DNA from: an uncultured Elusimicrobium sp.
GTDB taxonomy: Bacteria > Elusimicrobiota > Elusimicrobia > Elusimicrobiales > Elusimicrobiaceae
Assembly: GCA_947305555.1 (NCBI GenBank)
Contig: CAMZDW010000002.1
Coordinates: 23,858 to 87,857 of the forward strand
Reading direction: 5' to 3'
Length of the DNA stretch: 64,000 nt
Shown: positions 17,306-26,815 of the stretch, piece after piece
Layout of the letters: each line of letters opens with the position of its first letter
Numbering within the stretch: position 1 is the stretch's first letter
Made by a program: the position numbers and the translations under genes
The notes under the pieces: generated by a model
The model's database searches: none
Told to the model about the DNA's origin: nothing
The model's input: only the letters and a program-made list of their open reading frames with translations

Positions 17306-17359
17306 TTAACATATTTTGCTCCTTTGTGCCTCTTGCAAAAATACGTAAAGATATGTTAA
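17306..17359. promoter_or_regulatory. Inverted repeat between the regulator gene and gdhA
   Basis: TTAACATAT (17306-17314) and ATATGTTAA (17351-17359) are perfect inverted copies 36 bp apart. Inside them TTTTGC and GCAAAA form a second pair. The outer right arm overlaps the proposed gdhA -10. This could be a regulator operator covering both divergent promoters. Confidence 0.45.
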
Positions 17360-17361
17360 AT
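17333..17361 (+). promoter_or_regulatory. Candidate promoter of gdhA
   Basis: TTGCAA (17333-17338), a 17-bp spacer and TTAAAT (17356-17361) precede gdhA, leaving a leader of about 20 nt that contains the AGGAGG ribosome site. Confidence 0.45.
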
Positions 17362-17387
17362 GAGGGTATCTGCTACCAGGAGGCTCT

Positions 17388-18737
17388 ATGAATATACATG
17401 CTTATGTATCTGATTTCTTAGACACACAAATAAAAAAAGACCCTGCCCAAAAAGTATTTCATCAAGCTGTAGAAGAAGTTGTTAGTTCGCTGTCTCCCGT
17501 ATTAGAACAAAGTCCTGTTTATGTAAAAGAGAAAATTTTAGAACGTATCATAGAGCCGGAACGCATTATCAGCTTTCGCGTTCCTTGGCAGGATGACCAG
17601 GGCGAAATTCATGTCAACCGGGGCTTTCGGGTTCAGTTTAACAGTGCACTAGGCCCTTATAAAGGAGGCATTCGCTTCCACGAAAGCGTCAATCAGGATT
17701 CGCTGAAATTTTTAGGATTTGAACAAACATTTAAAAATAGCCTCACCACGCTTCCACTAGGCGGAGGTAAAGGAGGAAGTGACTTTGACACCCGTGGAAA
17801 GTCCGACAGCGAGGTCATGCGCTTTTGCCATTCGTTTATCAACGAGCTATACCACCACATTGGGTACCATACGGACATCCCGGCCGGGGATTTGGGTTGC
17901 GGGGCGCGCGAAATCGGTTATATGTTTGGCCAATACAAAAAATTAACAAACGATTTCACGGGGGCTTTTACCGGTAAAAAGCCAAACTGGGGAGGCAGTC
18001 TGTTACGACCGGAAGCCACCGGTTACGGTGTGGCTTATTTTGCCCAAAACATGCTTGCTACCCGGCAAGACAGCCTTAAGGGGAAAACATGCCTGGTGTC
18101 CGGTTGTGGCAATGTTGGGATTTATGCTATTGAAAAATTGACCCAGTTGGGTGGTAAGGTGGTTGCCTGTATGGACTATGATGGCACCATTCATGACCCG
18201 GATGGAATTAACGAAGAAAAATTAGCTTTCTTAAAGAACTTAGTCTTTACCCGTCGAGGAAGTTTAAAGGAATATGCCGAGCATTTTCCACAAGCCCGGC
18301 TCCTGCCGGGTAAAAAACCTTGGGATATTCCTTGTCAAGTCGCTTGCCCTACCGCATGTGAAAACGAACTGGACGAAAAAGCGGCCAAGCAACTTCTAAA
18401 GAATGGGTGCCAATGTGTGTGCGAAGGATCCAATATGCCCTGTACGCCCCAAGCCACTACTATTTTAAAAGAGTCTTCTATTTTGTACTCACCTGGAAAA
18501 GCCTCCAATGCCGGCGGGGTGGCCGTATCCGGTTTGGAAATGACCCAAAACAGCATGCGCATTTATTGGACACGTGAGGAAGTGGATGCTTACTTACAAC
18601 GCATCATGAAAAATATTCATGAAAGTTGCTTGAACGCAGCTGCCCAATACGGTCAACCTGGCAACTACTGCGCAGGCGCCAATATCGCCGGATTCAAAAA
18701 AGTGGCAGATGCTATGTTGGATCAAGGGTTAGTATAG
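17388..18737 (+). CDS. gdhA: Glutamate dehydrogenase, hexameric type
   Basis: GdhA interconverts 2-oxoglutarate plus ammonia and glutamate. The 449-residue protein matches the small hexameric, usually NADP-linked class. Visible motifs are GPYKGGIRFHESV, the catalytic-Lys loop PLGGGKGGSDFD, PAGDLGCGAREIGYMFG and the Rossmann segment SGCGNVGIYAIEKL. An AGGAGG site lies 6 nt before ATG. It stands alone and is divergent from a DtxR-type regulator. It gives the cell ammonium assimilation; the ammonia-using AsnA is at 59370. Cofactor preference cannot be read safely. Confidence 0.95.
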   Translation: MNIHAYVSDFLDTQIKKDPAQKVFHQAVEEVVSSLSPVLEQSPVYVKEKILERIIEPERIISFRVPWQDDQGEIHVNRGFRVQFNSALGPYKGGIRFHESVNQDSLKFLGFEQTFKNSLTTLPLGGGKGGSDFDTRGKSDSEVMRFCHSFINELYHHIGYHTDIPAGDLGCGAREIGYMFGQYKKLTNDFTGAFTGKKPNWGGSLLRPEATGYGVAYFAQNMLATRQDSLKGKTCLVSGCGNVGIYAIEKLTQLGGKVVACMDYDGTIHDPDGINEEKLAFLKNLVFTRRGSLKEYAEHFPQARLLPGKKPWDIPCQVACPTACENELDEKAAKQLLKNGCQCVCEGSNMPCTPQATTILKESSILYSPGKASNAGGVAVSGLEMTQNSMRIYWTREEVDAYLQRIMKNIHESCLNAAAQYGQPGNYCAGANIAGFKKVADAMLDQGLV

Positions 18738-18739
18738 GA

Positions 18740-19216
18740 TTACTTGATTTCCGAGGGGATCGTTTCTTTGTCTTCGCTTGGCGAAACGGCTGGTTTTTTG
18801 GGTTTGGGCAAGAGTGAAAACTCAGCATAGGCACTTAACATTTGTAAGGAAAATGAAGCCGAAATCAGCACATATTTATATACTTTTTCACTCTCAATTG
18901 TTGGCGTCGTCAGTTGGTATATAAGACGACCTATCACGCGGACTACCGGTACAAAAGTAAAATCGGCACTCGTCATTAGAGCCATAATTCCTTGCAAAAC
19001 AGCTAAAACAAACACCAGTCGTTCGTTTAATAAGATAAAAACTATTTGTGCAATATATAGAATAAAAAAGCCCAAATGCAACCGGAACAAGACTCCGTCT
19101 TGGGCTATGTCATTTACAAGCAACATCCCATTTGTAATCCCCCCAATCAGGCACAGAAGCGCAATTACTTTTAACCAGATATTTAGGGAAAACCAACGTT
19201 TTAGGACGATCTCCAT
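18740..19216 (-). CDS. Hypothetical four-helix membrane protein
   Basis: I do not recognise this 158-residue protein. It has about four hydrophobic segments (about 13-33, 43-62, 65-85 and 117-135) and a charged, proline-rich C-terminal tail (about 137-158) probably in the cytoplasm. It starts 3 nt after the ddl stop and is probably co-transcribed with it. Its stop is 2 nt from the gdhA stop on the other strand. Confidence 0.65.
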   Translation of the reverse strand: MEIVLKRWFSLNIWLKVIALLCLIGGITNGMLLVNDIAQDGVLFRLHLGFFILYIAQIVFILLNERLVFVLAVLQGIMALMTSADFTFVPVVRVIGRLIYQLTTPTIESEKVYKYVLISASFSLQMLSAYAEFSLLPKPKKPAVSPSEDKETIPSEIK

Positions 19217-19219
19217 GAG

Positions 19220-20290
19220 TTAATGCTCCAAAACTAATTCCTTTTTTTGTGTATAAGAAGCTAGCGCTTGCTCGATAAGACCGTTGAGGATTTCTCCGTA
19301 ATCTTCGCCACAAGCCTTGAACAATTGAGGATACAAACTCGTTTCACTCATACCGGGAAGTGTATTGATTTCAGAGAAATAATAGTTCCCGTTTGCATCC
19401 ATTAAAAAATCAGCACGAGCCAACCCACTTCCGCGTAAAGCGCGAAAAACAATTTCGCTATCTTGACGCATTTGCGTAGCCGTTTGAGGTGGAATATCTG
19501 CCGGAACTTTGGTTTCACAACCACCCGTAACCAAGTATTTAGCGTTATAATCAAAAAATTCCCCCACCATCGTACGCAGTTCTCCACACGCCGACGACTT
19601 TACATCAGCCCCCGTTCCATATAGGGCACAAAAAATTTCACGCGCGTGGTCAATCCCTTTTTCAATCATAACGATGGTATCGTACTGTAACGCAAAAGAA
19701 ATTGCATCATGCAACTCTTCTATTTTTTTCACCTTGCGCACACCTACCGAAGAGCCCAACCGGGCCGGTTTCACAAACACCGGTAACCCTTGCAAGCAAA
19801 CCCAATCTTCTAACATTTTTTTATCATAAGGCTCCCCACGATATACCACTTGATGAGCGAGCACAGGCACTCCGGCATTCTTAGCAACGAGTTTTGTAAT
19901 TTCCTTATCCATCCCCATTGCGGAAGCCAATACTTGGCACCCTACGTAAGGGACATCTAATGTTTCTAAAAATCCTTGCATAGTTCCATCTTCGCAGTTC
20001 GTTCCATGCAAAACCGGGAAAAATACGTCCACCTTGATGTGCCACGAATCATCTAAAGATTGCAAAGTTCTTCCCTCTCGTAAAACGGGTGTGATAGGGA
20101 GGTCTTGCTCTGTTTTGGGCCCACACTTTTCCTGTAAAAACCATCTGCCCTTTTTATCAATAAAAACAGGATAAACATGGTATTTGTCTGTCTGGGCAGA
20201 CAAAAGGCGACAGACTTCCTGAGCACTATGCACAGAGACTTCATGCTCAGTGGACTTTCCTCCATACAAAATAACTAAATTTAAAGGCAT
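19220..20290 (-). CDS. ddl: D-alanine--D-alanine ligase
   Basis: Ddl joins two D-Ala using ATP to give the dipeptide at the end of the peptidoglycan stem. The 356-residue ATP-grasp protein has STEHEVSVHSAQEV (N-terminal loop), KPARLGSSVGVRKV (ATP binding) and the Mg-binding end RADFL...SEINTLPGM. Length fits the longer Ddl class. A weak AAAGAGAA ribosome site precedes the ATG. A terminator separates it from the coiled-coil gene upstream. murA at 23548 is the other peptidoglycan enzyme in the region. Confidence 0.92.
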   Translation of the reverse strand: MPLNLVILYGGKSTEHEVSVHSAQEVCRLLSAQTDKYHVYPVFIDKKGRWFLQEKCGPKTEQDLPITPVLREGRTLQSLDDSWHIKVDVFFPVLHGTNCEDGTMQGFLETLDVPYVGCQVLASAMGMDKEITKLVAKNAGVPVLAHQVVYRGEPYDKKMLEDWVCLQGLPVFVKPARLGSSVGVRKVKKIEELHDAISFALQYDTIVMIEKGIDHAREIFCALYGTGADVKSSACGELRTMVGEFFDYNAKYLVTGGCETKVPADIPPQTATQMRQDSEIVFRALRGSGLARADFLMDANGNYYFSEINTLPGMSETSLYPQLFKACGEDYGEILNGLIEQALASYTQKKELVLEH

Positions 20291-20302
20291 ATATATTCTC
20301 TT

Positions 20303-20328
20303 TAAAAAGGCCTGATTGTAATCAGGCC
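20303..20328 (-). terminator. Terminator after the coiled-coil gene
   Basis: GGCCTGATT / AATCAGGCC with a 2-nt loop; on the minus strand it is followed by TTTTTAAA. It ends transcription of the gene at 20337-22232 just before ddl. Confidence 0.85.
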
Positions 20329-20336
20329 GTGGTAAA

Positions 20337-22232
20337 TTATTTATCTTCTCGAAAAAGTGACCATTTCATTCGGCCGATAAAGCTATCTGTCTTTTCCAAG
20401 AAATCTTCCCCTTCATCCACTTGAGGAGGCTGAGGAATCGGTTTGGCTACTTTAATTTCAGGCAAATCCGCTGAAGTCGTCACCGGGACCTTAGCGTGCG
20501 TTCTTACTGTAACAGGTCCATCAAACAAAGGAGCTCCCGGAGGAATAGTTTTTTCTTGGTTTTCGCTAGAAGAAGTCGGACGGGCCGCGGTCTCCCCTGT
20601 GGGAGCGGCAGTTTCTTTCGCAAGAGTTTGCGAAACTGGCTTAGAAACGTTTGACTCCTGTTGTTCTGACTTTTTACCCTGCACCAAGCGAACCGCCAAC
20701 AAAGCAGCACTTTGGTTACGCAGTTCCTGATTCTCTTGGTGTAAGGCTTGTTTTTCATCCATCAAAAAATCTGCTTTTTCATGCCAGTCTTTTGCCTGAC
20801 GAGCCAGGGTTTCTTTTTCATCACTTAACTGCAAAGCAGCTGCCCGGGCCGCTTCTTTTTCTTGGGCTAATGCAGCATTGGCTTCTGTCAGCTGAACTAC
20901 CTTTTCCTCTACAGATCTTTTGGCGTGAGATAGAGCTTCCGTGCGCGTCATTAATACTTCGCGGTCCTGTTCGGCCGAACGAGCACGCATTTCATAAGAA
21001 ACTTTTTCCTCTTCCCAGCGGCTTTTTTCTTCCGCAAGATGTTCATTTTGCTGGCTAAGCACCTCTATGCGTTGTTTAAGCTGAGCAATGACCGTATCGT
21101 TTTGATTAATCTTGCCCATCAATTCTTTAAAATTCTTTTCAAGCAATTCTTTTTCGCCGCGGACTGTTTCCAAAGCTTTTTGAGCAACTTGTAACTCTTC
21201 TGTTAATTTTTCGCGTTGCGATTCTAATGCACGTAAACGTTGCGCAAACACATCCAATTGTTGCTTGGAGGTTTGACTGTGATCGCGCTGGATGGAAGCA
21301 ATCTGCGCCTTCAGCAGAGCCACTTCTTTTTCTTTCTCTGTTAATTTAGCCAAGACCTGTTCTTTTTCCTGGGCGGCACGTTGCAACTTAACATTTTGGA
21401 CGCGTAATGCTTCTATTTCTTCCACTTGCTTCATACAAGTGGCTGAAATTTCTTGCAATTGTGTTTCCAAACTGTTTACTTTTTGTTCATATTCCTGACG
21501 TACGGAAATGATACGTCCCTCAAAATCAAACGATTTAAATTTTTCTTCAGCTTCCGTCAGTTGTTCACGCAACAGTAAAATTTCTTTAGCTTGCTCGGCT
21601 GATTTTTTAAGTGCGGCCATTTTTTCATGCTGTACTTTTTTAATTTCACGATCCAAAGCACTGTTAACCGCCTTTAATTGTGAGGCTTTTTGATGTAGGC
21701 TGGCAATAATTCTTTCCCGTTCTTCCTGCGCCTGACGACGGCGTTGTTCCAAAAACGCACGATAAGTCTCGGGTTCATACTGATACATATCTGCCGGAGC
21801 AGTCGTTAGCGGACGCGGTGCCGTATCAAAACCGCGCTGTACATCTGCGGACGGAAACGGCGGAATATAGGTTTGTTGTTGTGCTCGGGTTAAATTTTCA
21901 ACGCTGGCTCTTAAATTAGCAATCGTATGCGACAAATGCTCTACAAAAGCGTCCCGATCTTTTTGGCTGGAGATAGCTTGGCGTTGCTGAGCAAGTTCAG
22001 CTAAAATGAGTTGGTTTTGCCCGGTCGTAGCATCAAAGCGGGCTTCCAATTCTTCAATTTTTTGTTCTAATTTCTCAAAGGTTTTTTCGTATTGTGAAGC
22101 GGCCGGCGAAAACTTCTTTTCCGTCGAAAGAACATCTTCCTCCAATTCAGTATGAGGGGAAGTTTCTTTAAACTTTTCCAAAAATTGCGTTATTTCGCTT
22201 CGTCCATCTAATGGATTATTTTCTAAAGGCAT
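20337..22232 (-). CDS. Large cytoplasmic coiled-coil protein, function unknown
   Basis: The product (631 residues from the ATG) is mostly predicted coiled coil from about residue 45 to 510, rich in Glu, Gln, Lys and Ala in heptad-like spacing. A Ser/Pro/Thr-rich linker (about 515-590) and a short conserved-looking C-terminus ending in IGRMKWSLFREDK follow. There is no signal peptide or membrane segment. It resembles SMC-like or scaffolding proteins but has no ATPase head. The open frame also allows a TTG start one codon earlier; I chose the ATG at 22232, which has GGAG 6 nt upstream. It has its own promoter and terminator. Confidence 0.75.
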   Translation of the reverse strand: MPLENNPLDGRSEITQFLEKFKETSPHTELEEDVLSTEKKFSPAASQYEKTFEKLEQKIEELEARFDATTGQNQLILAELAQQRQAISSQKDRDAFVEHLSHTIANLRASVENLTRAQQQTYIPPFPSADVQRGFDTAPRPLTTAPADMYQYEPETYRAFLEQRRRQAQEERERIIASLHQKASQLKAVNSALDREIKKVQHEKMAALKKSAEQAKEILLLREQLTEAEEKFKSFDFEGRIISVRQEYEQKVNSLETQLQEISATCMKQVEEIEALRVQNVKLQRAAQEKEQVLAKLTEKEKEVALLKAQIASIQRDHSQTSKQQLDVFAQRLRALESQREKLTEELQVAQKALETVRGEKELLEKNFKELMGKINQNDTVIAQLKQRIEVLSQQNEHLAEEKSRWEEEKVSYEMRARSAEQDREVLMTRTEALSHAKRSVEEKVVQLTEANAALAQEKEAARAAALQLSDEKETLARQAKDWHEKADFLMDEKQALHQENQELRNQSAALLAVRLVQGKKSEQQESNVSKPVSQTLAKETAAPTGETAARPTSSSENQEKTIPPGAPLFDGPVTVRTHAKVPVTTSADLPEIKVAKPIPQPPQVDEGEDFLEKTDSFIGRMKWSLFREDK

Positions 22233-22262
22233 CAAAATCTCCGCCGTAATTACTTACATTAA

Positions 22263-22292
22263 ATTTAACCACAAACATCGGCACACTGTCAA
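22263..22292 (-). promoter_or_regulatory. Promoter of the coiled-coil gene
   Basis: Minus strand: perfect -35 TTGACA (22287-22292), 18-bp spacer, -10 TTAAAT (22263-22268). It lies just beyond the folC stop. Confidence 0.6.
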
Positions 22293-22298
22293 CTAATT

Positions 22299-23558
22299 TT
22301 AAGACGGACGGCAAGAGGATGCTTCCGTTTGGGGTATTAATGTGGGGCGAACCGCCCCTATCAAGTAAAATGAACCTGTACAAAGCACATAGGGTGCTAA
22401 GGAAGTTGCACGACGAACAGCTGCCTTTATATCCGGTTCCCAACACATTCCATCCTTTAAAAAAGGCTGTATTGTTTTTCCATCTACAGCTCGTTCGGAA
22501 TGCGGCCTTGTGATAATAATATTTTTAAAATGGGTAGCCAACCGCTTAAGCATCGTGTAAAAATCTTTGTCTTTATTAAATCCGCACACGAGTACTGTCT
22601 GTTTGACAAACGGTGTTTGTTGCCAAAAATCCATCAACGCGTTTATCGCTTGCGGATTATGTGCACCATCAAGAATGAAGGTATTTTTCCCTGTTTTAAT
22701 AATTTCAAAACGACCAGGAATTTGCACCGTTTCGAACGCTTTCAATATAGCCGTTTCCTCTACACCTAAAAATCGCGCGACTTGCCACACTAAACACGCA
22801 TTAATCGGTTGGCATTTTCCCAGTAAATGCAATGGATAAATTTTCTCTTCTTTTTCGAGAAGCCAATTTCCGCGTGTCCAATCAATTTGTTTTCCTAAAA
22901 AAGGGTTGCCTTCCTCTACAAAATAAGCCGGGCTTTTTTGAGCAGTTGCGGTGTGCTCAATGATCGTACGAGCTACCGCATTAACCGGGCCGCACCAGAC
23001 GGGCACGCCGGGTTTAATAATGCCTGCTTTTTCCGCAGCAATTTTTTCAATTGTATTTCCTAATAATTGTGTATGGTCCAACCCAACAGATGTAATGATA
23101 CACCCACGCGGCTCACAAACGTTCGTCGGATCTTTTCGGCCGCCAAGGCCTGTTTCCAACACGACATAATCACATTTTTTTTCAGCAAAATAAACAAAGC
23201 AAGTGGCCGTTAAAATTTCAAAGAAATTTAATTTTTCTTGCTCTTGGGCAAACACCTTTTGTACGCAGCGTACAAAATCTTGCGGCGAAATCGTTTCATC
23301 ATCAACCGAAATGCGCTCGGTAGGATTTACTAGATGCGGCGACACAAAAAGCCCGGTCTTCTTCCCTGCGCACGTTAATGCGTGGGCTAGTAACATGCAA
23401 ACAGATCCTTTTCCGTTCGTGCCCGCCACGTGAACAATTTGAAATGAATTTTGCGGATTATGCAGACGGGAAAGCAACTGCGAAAAAGCACAAAGCCCCG
23501 CTCCAAAACCGGGGCCTTGCCGTTTAGAAATTTGAAGAAACACCTCGTTAAAATTCAT
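22299..23558 (-). CDS. folC: Folylpolyglutamate synthase / dihydrofolate synthase
   Basis: FolC ligates glutamate to folates (and usually to dihydropteroate). The protein is 419 residues with the ATP loop HVAGTNGKGSV, then LETGLGGRKDPTN, TSVGLDHTQLLG, the Mur-ligase-like KAGIIKPG and the C-terminal LDGAHNPQA motif. I chose ATG 23558 (MNFNEVF...) over an upstream codon at 23594, because this leaves an 11-bp overlap with murA rather than 47 bp and matches family openings. It is translationally coupled to murA. Confidence 0.92.
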   Translation of the reverse strand: MNFNEVFLQISKRQGPGFGAGLCAFSQLLSRLHNPQNSFQIVHVAGTNGKGSVCMLLAHALTCAGKKTGLFVSPHLVNPTERISVDDETISPQDFVRCVQKVFAQEQEKLNFFEILTATCFVYFAEKKCDYVVLETGLGGRKDPTNVCEPRGCIITSVGLDHTQLLGNTIEKIAAEKAGIIKPGVPVWCGPVNAVARTIIEHTATAQKSPAYFVEEGNPFLGKQIDWTRGNWLLEKEEKIYPLHLLGKCQPINACLVWQVARFLGVEETAILKAFETVQIPGRFEIIKTGKNTFILDGAHNPQAINALMDFWQQTPFVKQTVLVCGFNKDKDFYTMLKRLATHFKNIIITRPHSERAVDGKTIQPFLKDGMCWEPDIKAAVRRATSLAPYVLCTGSFYLIGAVRPTLIPQTEASSCRPS

Positions 23559-24819
23559 TTTTATCAGGATTAAAGCGGACAATATCCGCACCAAGCGCGG
23601 TCAATTTTTGTTCTAAATTTTCATATCCGCGATCGATGTGATACACGCGTTCCACTTCCGTTTCTCCCTCAGCACAAAGGCCCGCCATCACAAGCGCAAA
23701 CCCACCGCGCAAATCAGAAGACTGAACGTGTGCTGCAGACAATTTTTTAACACCGGTTACACGCGCGACGCTTTTTTCTGTAGCAATATCAGCCCCCATA
23801 CGGACTAATTCTGGAGCATGCATAAAACGGTTTTCAAAAATATCTTCATCGATTTCTGCCGTTCCCTCGCACAGCGTCATTAGCGTCATCCAAGGGGCTT
23901 GCAAATCCGTTGCAAAACCCGGATAGGGGGCCGTGCGCACACGGAGTGCTTTAATTGGGCCTTCATATGGGTGAACGTGCACACTGTCTTCGGTAACAGT
24001 TAGGGTAAAGCCAGCCTCTTGTAAATCTTCCAACAAAATAGAATTATGTTCCGGTACGCAATTTTTAACTGTTACATCTCCACGCGTTACAGCTGCTGCT
24101 AAAATAAATGAACCCGTTTCGATGCGGTCCGCCACTACAGTATGTTCTGCCCCATGCAATACTTGCTGACCACGGATAACAAGCCGGCCCTTATCGTCTG
24201 AGTGAATAGCCGCGCCCATTTTATTTAAAAAAGCGATCACATCATCTATTTCCGGCTCTTTAGCCACATTTTCTAAAACAGTTTCCCCTTTGATTAAGCA
24301 CGCACACATCAGCAAGTTCTGCGTTGCTCCTACACTGGGAAAACGGAGTACAATCTTGGCTGGTTTCAATTTTTTGGCTTCAATAATGACGTTACCGGCT
24401 TTTGTTTTGCACGTAGCTCCCAGCCGCTCAAAACCTTTCAAATGAATATCCACCGGTCGTACTCCGATTGCACAACCGCCGGGAAGCGGAATTTCCGCTT
24501 TTTTAAAGCGCGTTAAGAGCGGCCCTGCCACCCAAAAACTTGCGCGCATTTGTTTAACCAGTTCGTAAGGCAAATTATTTTTCAAAGGACCATTTGCCGT
24601 AATGGTAACGGTATTATTTTTATATTCTATTTTCTTTCCCAAATACTCTAAAATTTTAAGTGTGGTACGCACGTCGCGCAAATTGGGGACCCGGTGCAAA
24701 ACACAAGGTTCATCCGTTAATAGTGTTGCAACTAAAATAGGAAGTGCCGCATTTTTACTGCCACTGATTTCCACCGAACCTTGCAATTTTTTTCCACCAT
24801 GAATTTTAAATCGATCCAT
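23548..24819 (-). CDS. murA: UDP-N-acetylglucosamine 1-carboxyvinyltransferase
   Basis: MurA transfers enolpyruvate from PEP to UDP-GlcNAc, the first committed step of peptidoglycan synthesis. The 423-residue protein has the GSKNAALPIL opening, the catalytic-Cys loop PGGCAIGVRPVD (so fosfomycin-sensitive type), ATQNLLMCA and the C-terminal DLRGGFALV block. The ATG at 24819 has GGGAG 8 nt upstream and is preferred over a TTG five codons earlier. It is followed by folC with an 11-bp overlap. Confidence 0.95.
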   Translation of the reverse strand: MDRFKIHGGKKLQGSVEISGSKNAALPILVATLLTDEPCVLHRVPNLRDVRTTLKILEYLGKKIEYKNNTVTITANGPLKNNLPYELVKQMRASFWVAGPLLTRFKKAEIPLPGGCAIGVRPVDIHLKGFERLGATCKTKAGNVIIEAKKLKPAKIVLRFPSVGATQNLLMCACLIKGETVLENVAKEPEIDDVIAFLNKMGAAIHSDDKGRLVIRGQQVLHGAEHTVVADRIETGSFILAAAVTRGDVTVKNCVPEHNSILLEDLQEAGFTLTVTEDSVHVHPYEGPIKALRVRTAPYPGFATDLQAPWMTLMTLCEGTAEIDEDIFENRFMHAPELVRMGADIATEKSVARVTGVKKLSAAHVQSSDLRGGFALVMAGLCAEGETEVERVYHIDRGYENLEQKLTALGADIVRFNPDKNEF

Positions 24820-24838
24820 AAATGAGTCTCCCAAGAAC

Positions 24839-25687
24839 TTAATTTTTTTGTGCTAGAACAAAACGCTCTATTCCCACTATATCTTTTTTGACGGTTGCAT
24901 GCCACCCGATTTCAGCCAGTCCACGAGCTACTGCCGTTGCTTGGCCTTTGCAAAGTTCTAGCGCCAAGACTCCCCCCGGGTTAAGATAACTGTCCGCCGC
25001 GTTGCAAATTTCGCGCACAATATCTAAACCATCCGCACCGCCATCTAGCGCTAAGCGCGGCTCATGCAATACTTCGCGCGTGAGAGTACCGACTATGTTA
25101 CTAGGAATATACGGCGGATTAGAGATGATTAAATCAAATGTACCTTGGACGTTTTCCCACACGTTACTTTGAAGTAGATGTACTTGTTCCTGACGGCGGA
25201 ATTTTTTTACATTCTCTTGTGCAACTGCCAATGCTTTTGGCGAAATATCCACCGCTAAAATTTGCGCCTTTGGAAATTTAGCCGCCAGTGCCAGTGCAAT
25301 ACATCCGCTCCCGGTGCACATATCCAAAAAAGTAAGTGGAGCCCGGCGGTCAAAAAGCGTCCCCACAAATTCCACCAATTCTTCCGTTTCCGGCCGCGGT
25401 GTTAATACGTCTGGCGAAACAAGAATATCCATTCCGCAGAACGGTTGATATCCTACAATATGCGACAAGGGTTCCCCGGCCGCTTTGCGCTGAATATACC
25501 GCTGGAATTGTGTATTTTCTTGAGCAGATAATTCATATTCCGGATGTGCGAGCACCCACGTGCGCGAAACATTCAGCACACATGCCAAAAGCCACTGTGC
25601 ATTGGCCTCAGGTTCATCACTTTCGGCTGTTTCTAGTTGGGAAATAGCCCCGGGTAAAAGCGTATGGATGGACAAAGCAGCCGTCAT
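24839..25687 (-). CDS. prmC: Release factor glutamine methyltransferase
   Basis: PrmC methylates the Gln of the GGQ motif in RF1 and RF2 with SAM. The 282-residue protein has [16 protein letters not shown] (SAM loop), AVDISPKAL and the glutamine-binding SNPPYI motif. Its start overlaps the prfA stop by 4 bp, so enzyme and substrate are made together. Confidence 0.95.
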   Translation of the reverse strand: MTAALSIHTLLPGAISQLETAESDEPEANAQWLLACVLNVSRTWVLAHPEYELSAQENTQFQRYIQRKAAGEPLSHIVGYQPFCGMDILVSPDVLTPRPETEELVEFVGTLFDRRAPLTFLDMCTGSGCIALALAAKFPKAQILAVDISPKALAVAQENVKKFRRQEQVHLLQSNVWENVQGTFDLIISNPPYIPSNIVGTLTREVLHEPRLALDGGADGLDIVREICNAADSYLNPGGVLALELCKGQATAVARGLAEIGWHATVKKDIVGIERFVLAQKN

Positions 25688-26742
25688 AATTGCAGATTTT
25701 TGAGTTTTTGCTCTACGCGAAACGCGCGCAAATCTTCTAAAATCGGCTCAATGTTTCCTTCCATAATTTCCATAATGTTATGGTAGGAAATATCGGTACG
25801 GTGGTCGGTCACGCGGCTTTGTGGGAAGTTATACGTGCGGATTTTTTCCGAGCGGTCCCCCGTGCCTACTTGCGATTTACGCTCGTCATAAATTTCTTTA
25901 TTGCGTTTCTCTTCTTCAATTTGATAAAGTTTGGCGCGCAACATAGCCATGGCTTTTTCGCGGTTTGCCCCCTGGTGGCGTTCTTCCCGGCAGGAAACTA
26001 CAATGCCGGTAGGCTTGTGTAAAATACGCACAGCCGTTTCTACTTTGTTAACGTTTTGACCGCCCGCACCGCCGGAACGACATGTTTCCATTTCTAAATC
26101 TTCCGGACGAATTTCAATATCAATATCCTCCGCTTCCGGCATAATAGCTACAGTAACGGTAGAGGTGTGCACGCGCCCGGAAGTTTCCGTATCCGGCACG
26201 CGTTGTACGCGATGTGTTCCGGCTTCGGTACGCAACCAAGAATAAGCCCCGTCTCCTTTAATAAACATACTGACGTATTTACAGCCTTTTAAACCGGTCG
26301 GCGTAAATTCCAAAATTTCGGTGCTCCAGCCTTTCGTTTGGGCAAAGTGCTGATACACGCGTAACAGTTCTGCCGCGAACAAAGCCGATTCATCCCCCCC
26401 GGCACCGGGACGAATTTCCAAATAAATATTTTTGGAATCATTAGGATCCGGCGGAATGACCAAAATGCGCAGTTCCTTTTGAAGCACCGGCAATTTAGCT
26501 TCCAGTTCCGCCAGTTCTTCAGCCGCCATTTTGACCAGTTCTTTATCTTCCCCGGCTTCAATCATGGCGCGATCATCCGCAATAGCTTTTTCAACCGAGT
26601 TTAATTCTTGTTCTTTTTCAATAATCGGTTTTAAAAATGCATGGCGTTTGGCCTTATTAGCCAATTCTTTACCGGATAAATTGCCGGAAGATAATTCCCC
26701 TTCCAGCTGCTTAAATTCTGCTACGTATTTAGAAGTATCCAT
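25684..26742 (-). CDS. prfA: Peptide chain release factor 1
   Basis: RF1 ends translation at UAA and UAG. The 352-residue protein has the stop-codon-reading PxT motif as PDT (in [12 protein letters not shown]) and the peptide-release motif GGQ in [15 protein letters not shown]. An AAGGGA site lies about 9 nt upstream. The order rho-rpmE-prfA-prmC matches a gene order found in other bacteria, including Firmicutes. Confidence 0.96.
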   Translation of the reverse strand: MDTSKYVAEFKQLEGELSSGNLSGKELANKAKRHAFLKPIIEKEQELNSVEKAIADDRAMIEAGEDKELVKMAAEELAELEAKLPVLQKELRILVIPPDPNDSKNIYLEIRPGAGGDESALFAAELLRVYQHFAQTKGWSTEILEFTPTGLKGCKYVSMFIKGDGAYSWLRTEAGTHRVQRVPDTETSGRVHTSTVTVAIMPEAEDIDIEIRPEDLEMETCRSGGAGGQNVNKVETAVRILHKPTGIVVSCREERHQGANREKAMAMLRAKLYQIEEEKRNKEIYDERKSQVGTGDRSEKIRTYNFPQSRVTDHRTDISYHNIMEIMEGNIEPILEDLRAFRVEQKLKNLQL

Positions 26743-26767
26743 ATGTTCATCCCTTCCGTTTACAAAG

Positions 26768-26803
26768 AAAAAGAGCAGACACCTTACGGTTGTCTGCTCT
26801 TTT
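26768..26803 (-). terminator. Terminator after rpmE
   Basis: Hairpin AAAGAGCAGACA / TGTCTGCTCTTT with T-runs on either side. On the minus strand it follows rpmE and precedes prfA. Confidence 0.88.
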
Positions 26804-26815
26804 TAAAATGCGTTG

